From assembly GCA_900543215.1 (NCBI GenBank), contig UQQR01000042.1:1-11094 (forward strand): a stretch of DNA of 11,094 nucleotides, in the 5' to 3' direction. The notes beneath the pieces are model-generated. The model worked only from the letters and a program-made list of their open reading frames with translations, was not told where the DNA came from and searched no databases. The position numbers and the translations under genes are program-made. Below are positions 6,055-11,094 of the stretch, one piece after another (the stretch's first letter is position 1; every line of letters begins with the position of its first letter). This DNA is from an uncultured Oscillospiraceae bacterium (GTDB lineage: Bacteria > Bacillota > Clostridia > Oscillospirales > Acutalibacteraceae).

Positions 6055-7249
6055 CGCACGGCTTATACTTAAAAATGCTTTTACAGATGCGCAATTGGTT
6101 GACTGCGCGGACAGTTCCCACTGTTTCTCCGAAGAGTTTGAATTTAATATGCGCCGCGTCATAAAATATCAAAAGGGTGTTTTAAGATTAATAAACACAG
6201 CCGGCAAACGCACGGCTTGCGTGATGCTTACCGCCTTGATTTGCTTAACTTCGGTCGCCTGCGGAATAAAGGAGGTCAGAGAGCCGATTGTTAAGGAAAT
6301 CAAAAAATTCTATGTAAACGCAAAGGAACTGCTTACGGGGACACCTGCCAATGAGATTGCCGATTTATTCCCCGGAGATGTAACCGAAATTGTGGGCACA
6401 AGCTATATCAGCAAATCAAAAAAGCAATACATTATCGACGATGAGGAGACAGTGACAAAATTTATAAAATTGCTGTCCGAAACCTATTGGGGAGAGCCCG
6501 AACAGTTTGAGGAATTCAGCACGGCAAGCACTTATTGGAGCTTTGATTTTTATAACGGCGAGGGGAAAAGCGTGTTCAGTATTAAAATGTGCAATGACTC
6601 TCTTTATATAAAAGCCAAGGTCGCCGTTATAAAGGACGGCGAGGAAAAACATTTTTACATTTCAAACACGGTTTACAAGGAAATATTGGCTTTTACCAAC
6701 AAGAAATATTACCTGCATAATTCTAAACTGAAAAACCCTGATACGGCGTACTTTAATACCAAAAAGTCGGAAATTCTGAGAGGTCTTGATGATAAGACGG
6801 CAAAAGAACTGAAAGAAAAATTGCGAAACGCACATTACGAAATTGAGAAACTTTTGCTTCAAAATGTTTCATTGCTAAAGGAAAGCGACAGCATTTACTG
6901 GCAATACCTTTCAAGCGGAAAACCGTTTACAGACCCCATTTCGGGCGACGAACGCTGTTTCTCCTCAAGTAAAGAAATCTTATCCGCACTTGAATATGCA
7001 ACATCTGCAATAAAGGACAAACAAGCCGAAAAAAATCTGCAAACTGCGCTTGGTCTTTGGAAAAAATCGGTTTCGTCACACAGCATTGGGGGACTTTTTA
7101 AGGTTCACGAATACATTCACGATTATGACTACTACGCCGTAAATTACCCCACATCATATGTCTATGATGACTATGCTGATTATCAGGGGCTCGACGATTA
7201 TTTCGGGAGATTGGAAAATCAAGACAGAAAAGCAGGAAAAGGTGAATGA
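6047..7249 (+). CDS. Membrane-anchored anti-sigma-factor-like protein
   Basis: A 400-residue protein, probably the inhibitor or sensor partner of the sigma factor. Residues 1-54 are cytoplasmic and include FSEEFEFNM (27-35), a short motif often seen at the N-terminus of clostridial proteins encoded beside sigma factors. One membrane helix lies at about 56-74. Residues 80-400 would be outside. An alpha/beta domain at about 100-225 has an EETVTKFIKLL helix and a YWSFDFYNGEGKSVFSIK strand pair, a shape seen in lipoprotein-like extracellular domains. A helical part with heptad-like spacing runs at about 235-345. The tail is rich in Tyr and Asp (370-390). The ATG at 6047 overlaps the sigma gene in another frame, with GGAGG (6036-6040) upstream. 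The anti-sigma role rests on position and topology, not on a recognised zinc motif, which is absent. Stimulus unknown. Confidence 0.65.
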   Translation: MDNARLILKNAFTDAQLVDCADSSHCFSEEFEFNMRRVIKYQKGVLRLINTAGKRTACVMLTALICLTSVACGIKEVREPIVKEIKKFYVNAKELLTGTPANEIADLFPGDVTEIVGTSYISKSKKQYIIDDEETVTKFIKLLSETYWGEPEQFEEFSTASTYWSFDFYNGEGKSVFSIKMCNDSLYIKAKVAVIKDGEEKHFYISNTVYKEILAFTNKKYYLHNSKLKNPDTAYFNTKKSEILRGLDDKTAKELKEKLRNAHYEIEKLLLQNVSLLKESDSIYWQYLSSGKPFTDPISGDERCFSSSKEILSALEYATSAIKDKQAEKNLQTALGLWKKSVSSHSIGGLFKVHEYIHDYDYYAVNYPTSYVYDDYADYQGLDDYFGRLENQDRKAGKGE

Positions 7250-7674
7250 ACGCAAAAAAGATTTTTTCCTTAAAACCTGTACGGCTGCTCTTGCTTTTTG
7301 CATTTGCATCTGTAATATCGGTTTCACTGAATTTTGTTAAAACAAAGGAATACAGCAGATGGATCTCCGCATATGCAATTATAACAGATTGGAAAACAGG
7401 CTATAATGTCAATCATATTCTGTATTTCAAGTACAGCGTTGACGGTAAGGACTATAACGGACACGACAGCTTTAAAGGAAATTTTCCGCAAAACGAAATC
7501 GGGGATACCGTTACCGTGTGGTACGACCCCGACGATGTGACGCGTGTTATGATTTCCGACACAAGACCTGATGCTGTTCTGTGGAGTTGTTCCCCTTTTA
7601 TCCTCTCAGTACCGATAGCATTGTATATTATATCCGACGGTAGTAAACGGAACTCAAAAAGGCTGAACCTATAA
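7246..7674 (+). CDS. DUF3592-type small membrane protein
   Basis: A 142-residue protein with two membrane helices (about 11-30 and 110-129) and a beta-rich loop between them. The loop carries the hallmark sequence of DUF3592 proteins: YFKYSVDGKDYNG followed by IGDTVTVWYDPDDVTRV. The function of the family is unknown. The start ATG overlaps the preceding stop by 4 bp (ATGA), with AAAAGGTG upstream, so it is translated with the anti-sigma-like gene and may belong to the same envelope response. It is the last gene before the integrase module. Confidence 0.75.
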   Translation: MNAKKIFSLKPVRLLLLFAFASVISVSLNFVKTKEYSRWISAYAIITDWKTGYNVNHILYFKYSVDGKDYNGHDSFKGNFPQNEIGDTVTVWYDPDDVTRVMISDTRPDAVLWSCSPFILSVPIALYIISDGSKRNSKRLNL

Positions 7675-7907
7675 AAGCCGTAAAGACAGCAATAACCGGA
7701 AGGCTTTTACGCCTTCCGGTTACATACCAACTACATTTACCCGTCAATAATACAACAGAAAATCTGACGGTTTTGTTTTGCGATAAATAATTATCTCTTT
7801 GAGAACTGCGGTGCACGGCGAGCGCCTTTGAGACCGTATTAAACATCTCTATGGTGCGTTTTTCCTTGATATTACGGGCTTTTTCGCATTTTCTGTTGTC
7901 GGTTGTC
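7675..7907. other. Junction region between the sigma operon and the integrase module
   Basis: No credible gene. It holds a perfect 12-bp stem (7693-7722) and a second stem CCGTCA/TGACGG (7741-7746 with 7765-7770) followed by TTTTGTTTTG, which could end the sigma operon. The end of the mobile element and one attachment site probably lie here, because genes to the left are intact and all genes to the right are on the minus strand and belong to integration. The exact att core cannot be set without an empty site. Confidence 0.5.
7693..7722. repeat. Perfect 12-bp inverted repeat near the element end
   Basis: TAACCGGAAGGC (7693-7704) pairs with GCCTTCCGGTTA (7711-7722) around TTTTAC. No T-run follows on either strand, so it is a poor intrinsic terminator. 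Its place at the integrase end suggests a recombinase-binding site or a structured element terminus. Confidence 0.6.
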
Positions 7908-9149
7908 CTATTCCTTAACCATGGAAATCGGTGATTTTTCATCGAAATTCTCCTGGTTCAAAGCATCATTCACTACCTCGAAAAGTTCCTCTGGTTTATT
8001 ATACTTGACCCTCGCGTAAATGTCCATAGTTGTCTTACTATTCTCATGCCCTGCCAGGTACTGAACTGTCTTAGGGTCAACGCCCGCATAGAGCAGATTC
8101 GTGATGTAGGTATGCCGCAACAAGTGCGGTGTTACATCGAAATTCAGGGTATAGCGAATCTTGGGATTGTTCCTCTGCGTTGTTCCTAATGTCGGCTTGA
8201 CGGTATATTTGATGCTCTGTCCATTCACATATTTATAGTAAGTTCTCTCTTTCGCAGAGCGAACAACTACATACTGCCAAACTCTCGTAAACTGAGAATA
8301 GGAAAGCGGCTGTCCCTCACTGTCCGCAATCACATACTCCGATATGGAATTGGCTTTTGCTTCCCGCAGGCAGTCCACCAGGCACTTCGGAATGGGAATG
8401 TCCCTTTTAGCTGCTTTTGTCTTTAGAACGGTAGAAATCACCGGCCTGTTATGCTCCGCGCGCCATGCACGTCTCACGGAAATGTATGGTGTGGATTCAT
8501 CCAGGAATACACAATCCCATTGCAATGCAAGAATTTCTTCCCGACGCAAGCCGGAATACAAACCAATCATAATAAAAAGATATGGCGGAAGCTCTTTCAC
8601 CGTATCCAACAGAACCGCAACCTGTTGATCTGTTAAGGCATCTTTCTTTTTCGATGCTTTTCCGCCCTTTGCTGAAATTCCCACACATGGATTATCGGTT
8701 ATCAGCTGACTGCGCTCTGCCGAATAAAACACACACTTAATCAGCATATTTACCGTATCATACAGTCCTTTCGATTTTTGAGACAGCGGAACAAGCGCCA
8801 GACGAATATCATCCGCAGTCACTTCCTCCATATACATATCTCCCAGAGAGCTAATGACATAATTCTTCATATTCTGTCTGTATCCTTTTATAGTAGCCGC
8901 AGACACCTTTGCTGATTGCATCAGCAGCCATTTCTCACAATACTCGGCAACTGTCGGATGCTTTCGGTGAAAGATGATCTCATCCACCTGTCTCCGGGCC
9001 TCCAACTGCTTTTCATATAATTCTTCACAGGTGGTCGCATATAAGCTGACCTGCTTTCCATCGGCATCTGTAATTCTGGTTCTGTAATACAGTGTTCCTT
9101 TTCTTGTAACCGTTCCGTACTCTGGAACGCTTTGTTTTTTCTTAGCCAT
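7908..9149 (-). CDS. Tyrosine recombinase / integrase (copy 1, element-terminal)
   Basis: A 413-residue site-specific recombinase for integration and excision. An N-terminal AP2-like arm-binding domain (about 10-55, YGTVTRKGTLYYRTR..) is followed by a core-binding SAM-like domain (about 64-150, TVAEYCEKWLLMQ) and the catalytic domain (about 170-390). The catalytic set is complete: Arg202 in GLRREEIL, Lys245 in LKTKAAKR, His342 and Arg345 in HLLRHTY, His368 in LAGHE and nucleophile Tyr378 in MDIYARV. The ATG at 9149 has AAGGAAG shortly upstream, and a promoter candidate lies at 9197-9225. The gene is intact and clearly homologous along its whole length to the integrase just upstream, sharing most motifs word for word, so one arose from the other's lineage or the two came from related elements. 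Confidence 0.93.
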   Translation of the reverse strand: MAKKKQSVPEYGTVTRKGTLYYRTRITDADGKQVSLYATTCEELYEKQLEARRQVDEIIFHRKHPTVAEYCEKWLLMQSAKVSAATIKGYRQNMKNYVISSLGDMYMEEVTADDIRLALVPLSQKSKGLYDTVNMLIKCVFYSAERSQLITDNPCVGISAKGGKASKKKDALTDQQVAVLLDTVKELPPYLFIMIGLYSGLRREEILALQWDCVFLDESTPYISVRRAWRAEHNRPVISTVLKTKAAKRDIPIPKCLVDCLREAKANSISEYVIADSEGQPLSYSQFTRVWQYVVVRSAKERTYYKYVNGQSIKYTVKPTLGTTQRNNPKIRYTLNFDVTPHLLRHTYITNLLYAGVDPKTVQYLAGHENSKTTMDIYARVKYNKPEELFEVVNDALNQENFDEKSPISMVKE

Positions 9150-9196
9150 ACAAATCTTCCTTTCCTGATAATGAGTGTTCTTAAATTCACACCTTC

Positions 9197-9225
9197 TTTT
9201 TATCAGAAAGCACCCACTTAATCAA
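9197..9225 (-). promoter_or_regulatory. Candidate promoter of integrase 1
   Basis: On the minus strand TTGATT (9225-9220), 17 bases, TAAAAA (9202-9197). It lies between the terminator-like stem after integrase 2 and the integrase 1 start, so integrase 1 may be expressed separately from xis and integrase 2. Confidence 0.45.
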
Positions 9226-9237
9226 AGATACGGATTA

Positions 9238-9283
9238 TGTAAAACAAAGAGCGAGACATCCTTGCCTCGCTCCAGCTTTGTTT
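9238..9283 (-). terminator. Terminator-like stem between the two integrases
   Basis: AAACAAAG-A-GCGAG (9242-9255) pairs with CTCGC (9266-9270) and CTTTGTTT (9276-9283), with a small bulge. Read on the minus strand it follows the integrase 2 stop by about 20 nt and ends in TTTGTTTTAC. It likely ends the xis-integrase 2 transcript. Confidence 0.55.
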
Positions 9284-9300
9284 CCTACTCTTTATAATTG

Positions 9301-10521
9301 TTATGCCTGTGCTGCATCCCACTGGGCAAATGCACCACCCATTGTTCTTACCAGCTCATCCGGTCTGTTGTATTTGACCTTTGCGTAAATATCCATCGTA
9401 ATTTTACTACTCTCATGCCCCGCCAGGTATTGAACCGTTTTCGGGTCCACGGACGAATGAATCAGATTCGTAATGTATGTATGCCGCAGCTGATGCGGTG
9501 TCACTTCAAAATCCAAACTGTAAATCACTTTGCCGTTATGTGCTGCCTTTTCACCGAGGACCGGCGTAACCGTGTGCTTTACACGCTTTCCATCCTCGTA
9601 GCGATAATAGAAACGCTCCTTGACTGTTCGGGTTACAATGTACTGCCAAAGCCGCTTGAACTGTGTGTAAGACAGCGGATCGCCCTCCCGGTTCGGCACC
9701 ACATATTCTGACTGTGAATTAGCTTTTGTCTCTTTCAGACAGTCCGCCAGGCAAACCGGCAACGGAATATTTCGATGCGCGGCTTTCGTTTTCAGCTCAT
9801 CCAGAATCACCGGTCTGTTATTTTCCGTGTGCCATGCCCTGCGTACCGTTAAATAAGGGCAATCCACATCCAGATATACAGAATCCCATTTTAGGGCAAG
9901 AATTTCTTCTCGCCGCAATCCTGCATACAGCCCTAACATGACAAATACATACGGCGGAAGTCCCTGAATGGCATCCAGCAGTCTGGTGGCCTGTTCATCC
10001 GTCAATGCAGCTTTGTCCTTCTGCGGGACGCCTCCACCTTTGGCCGTAAGGTAAATCGTTGGGTTGTTATCAATAATCTTACTTTCCTTTGCTGCACGGA
10101 AAATGGATTTATACAGGATAACCACTGACTTATATACCGAAGCGGACTTCTCGGAAACAGGAACAAGTGCAAGCTGAATGTCATCCAGTGTCACATCTGC
10201 CATCCGCATCTGTCCCAGTTCTTTTATAATGTGCCGTCTGACCTTTGAGGTATAATCTATCAGCGTGGTTGCCCTCACATGAACCGACTGCATCAAAAGC
10301 CATTTTTCACAGTAGTCTGCAACCGTCGGGGATTTCCGACAGAATGTATCGTTGTCGATCTGCTCTAATGCTCCCAACTCTTTATCATATAATTCTTCCG
10401 GTGTTCTCGCATAAAGGGCCACCAGTTTTCCATCTGCGTTCTGAACCCGCGTTCTATAATAATCTATGCCGTTAAGCGTAACTGTACCGTATTGTGGAAT
10501 TGCTCTTTTTCTTTTTGCCAA
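9301..10521 (-). CDS. Tyrosine recombinase / integrase (copy 2)
   Basis: A second complete integrase of 406 residues, with the same three-domain order as copy 1. The catalytic set is complete (numbered from the TTG start): Arg203 in GLRREEIL, Lys246 in LKTKAAHR, His343 and Arg346 in HQLRHTY, His369 in LAGHE and Tyr379 in MDIYAKV. Start choice: a GTG at 10530 lies inside the ribosome site AGGAGGTG itself and leaves no spacing. The TTG at 10521 is 8 nt downstream of AGGAGG and gives AKRKRAIPQYGTV, which lines up with the copy 1 start AKKKQSVPEYGTV. It follows the xis-like gene by 84 bp on the same strand and is probably co-transcribed with it. Having two intact, related integrases in tandem at one element end is unusual. 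Confidence 0.92.
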   Translation of the reverse strand: MAKRKRAIPQYGTVTLNGIDYYRTRVQNADGKLVALYARTPEELYDKELGALEQIDNDTFCRKSPTVADYCEKWLLMQSVHVRATTLIDYTSKVRRHIIKELGQMRMADVTLDDIQLALVPVSEKSASVYKSVVILYKSIFRAAKESKIIDNNPTIYLTAKGGGVPQKDKAALTDEQATRLLDAIQGLPPYVFVMLGLYAGLRREEILALKWDSVYLDVDCPYLTVRRAWHTENNRPVILDELKTKAAHRNIPLPVCLADCLKETKANSQSEYVVPNREGDPLSYTQFKRLWQYIVTRTVKERFYYRYEDGKRVKHTVTPVLGEKAAHNGKVIYSLDFEVTPHQLRHTYITNLIHSSVDPKTVQYLAGHESSKITMDIYAKVKYNRPDELVRTMGGAFAQWDAAQA

Positions 10522-10605
10522 TTCCGCCACCTCCTAAGAATATACTCCAGCGCTGTATCTATGTTTTATCAGACCATTACGTTTCCAGCAAGGATACGGA
10601 TCGAC

Positions 10606-10836
10606 TCACACTCCAGCTCTGCGAGGTCTACGATAAGTTGCGTTCTTTTCTGCTGGCTTTGCTCTGTGGGTGCATTTTGCGATATACTCCTGAAGGCCCG
10701 CTGAGGTAAAGTACACACAGCCATTCTGCACATATTGCACATAAGAAATAAGGCCATTGTTACGGGCCGCGTCCAGCGTTGCAATGCTGATACCCAAAAT
10801 TTCTGCTGCTTCTTTTCGCGTAATAAGTTTTTCCAT
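10606..10836 (-). CDS. Excisionase-like small DNA-binding protein (HTH_17 / MerR-like fold)
   Basis: A 76-residue protein likely to direct the adjacent integrase toward excision, or to regulate the module. Residues 4-30 form a winged-helix start typical of excisionases (LITRKEAAEILGISIATLDAARNNGLI). A wing strand (YVQNGCVYFTSAGLQEYIAK, about 34-53) then mimics the usual YRIxxxDLxxYL. The tail is basic (AKPAEKNATYRRPRRAG). The ATG at 10836 was chosen because homologous proteins begin just before this helix. GGAGG is 11 nt upstream, a little far. The frame stays open to 10953, but that stretch crosses a large inverted repeat. It sits directly before integrase 2, the classic xis-int order. Confidence 0.8.
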   Translation of the reverse strand: MEKLITRKEAAEILGISIATLDAARNNGLISYVQYVQNGCVYFTSAGLQEYIAKCTHRAKPAEKNATYRRPRRAGV

Positions 10837-10877
10837 AAAGCATATTTCCTCCAATCCGTCAAGTTTGTCATCGTGTT

Positions 10878-10942
10878 TGTTCAAAATCACATGAATACGC
10901 TGGCAGCCGAAACCACCAGCGCATGGTATCTGATTTTGAACA
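10878..10942. repeat. Nested inverted repeat (cruciform-like) upstream of the excisionase gene
   Basis: The outer arms TGTTCAAAATCA (10878-10889) and TGATTTTGAACA (10931-10942) match perfectly over 12 bp. Inside them CGCTGG (10898-10903) pairs with CCAGCG (10916-10921). The structure ends about 40 bp before the excisionase start, so it is either in its leader RNA or a protein-binding or nicking site of the element. Confidence 0.7.
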
Positions 10943-11094
10943 GAAAGCGGCAAACGCTTCCTATTTATATTTCTCAGCTTTCGTCACATTTGTCACGCCC
11001 CCTGACGATGGGAACACAACAGGTCTCCGCTGGCGCGGATGTCATAACTCCGCAGCATCGTTCGTATCGTGTGCCGCAGGGTTCCCCCCAAGTC
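10943..11094. other. GC-richer edge of the element, no gene assigned
   Basis: No frame is convincing before the window ends. The minus frames give at most about 40 open residues from the edge, without a recognised motif. The stretch holds GTCAC repeated four bases apart (10983-10995), a TCGTCA/TGACGA inverted pair (10981-10986 with 11003-11008) and a C-run near 11083. It could be the 3' end of an upstream element gene or a transfer or replication site. Confidence 0.4.

Larger units (their letters stand above)
7675..11094 (-). mobile_element. Integration end of an integrative element (excisionase plus two tyrosine recombinases), cut by the window edge
   Basis: All three genes run leftward in the order xis-like, integrase 2, integrase 1, the usual arrangement at the end of Tn916/Tn1549-like integrative or mobilisable elements. 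The body of the element would lie right of 11094. The left limit is an estimate; no direct repeat marking att could be confirmed. Confidence 0.55.

Noticed and set aside
6248..6270. Lipoprotein signal in the anti-sigma-like protein (Cys in SVACG)
   Set aside because: It lies about 70 residues from the N-terminus after a cytoplasmic part, and the -3 position is not a lipobox residue.
7628..7942. 104-residue minus-strand reading frame
   Set aside because: It overlaps the ends of both neighbouring genes and crosses the stem-loops, and has no ribosome site or recognised domain.
10522..10530. GTG start of integrase 2
   Set aside because: The GTG is part of the AGGAGGTG ribosome site itself; the TTG at 10521 has correct spacing and aligns with the start of integrase 1.
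10569..10871. 100-residue frame overlapping the excisionase
   Set aside because: It is a shadow in another frame; the helix-turn-helix of an excisionase is in the 10606-10836 frame.
10837..10953. Upstream extension of the excisionase frame
   Set aside because: It is translated from the nested inverted repeat and is Cys/His-rich without family similarity.

Overview
The window looks like chromosomal DNA of an anaerobic gut Clostridium-class Firmicute, probably in the Oscillospirales (Ruminococcus / [Eubacterium] siraeum type). This is inferred from the protein styles: a BspA-like leucine-rich-repeat surface protein with Trp/Tyr-rich C-terminal repeats, an ABC-2 exporter of the DrrA/DrrB type, and a sigma/anti-sigma pair of the clostridial kind. 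Strong AGGAGG-type ribosome sites and frequent GTG starts fit. The genus is not proven.

Layout. 1-368: 3' end of a class I mannose-6-phosphate isomerase (+), closed by a bidirectional terminator. 430-2424: a secreted LRR protein (-) ending in eight and a half 22-residue repeats. 2425-2615: a short regulatory region with two 20-bp inverted repeats around a sigma-A-like promoter. 2616-3215: a small serine recombinase (-). 3313-5132: a two-gene ABC exporter operon (+), divergent from the recombinase. 5133-5508: a non-coding gap with hairpins and a promoter. 5509-7674: an overlapping three-gene operon (+) for a sigma-70 family factor, a membrane anti-sigma-like protein and a DUF3592-type membrane protein. 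7675-11094: the integration end of a mobile element (all genes on -), with an excisionase-like protein and two related full-length tyrosine recombinases. The element continues beyond the right edge.

Main result: 2424-3215 reads as a self-contained phase-variation switch. The recombinase has the complete serine-recombinase active site. Twelve bases past its stop lies one of two inverted copies of a near-palindromic site with an asymmetric GT/AC centre, the geometry needed for inversion. The only good promoter between the sites (TTGAAA-17-TAGAAT) now points away from the surface-protein gene, so the sequenced orientation is predicted OFF. Flipping the 135-bp interval would aim it at the surface gene with a leader of about 60 nt. 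The recombinase-side site is also a 14-bp perfect hairpin that inversion would shorten, so the switch may change termination as well as promoter direction.

The sigma/anti-sigma operon and the ABC exporter are ordinary accessory modules with no visible link to the switch. The integrase module looks like a later acquisition from another lineage.
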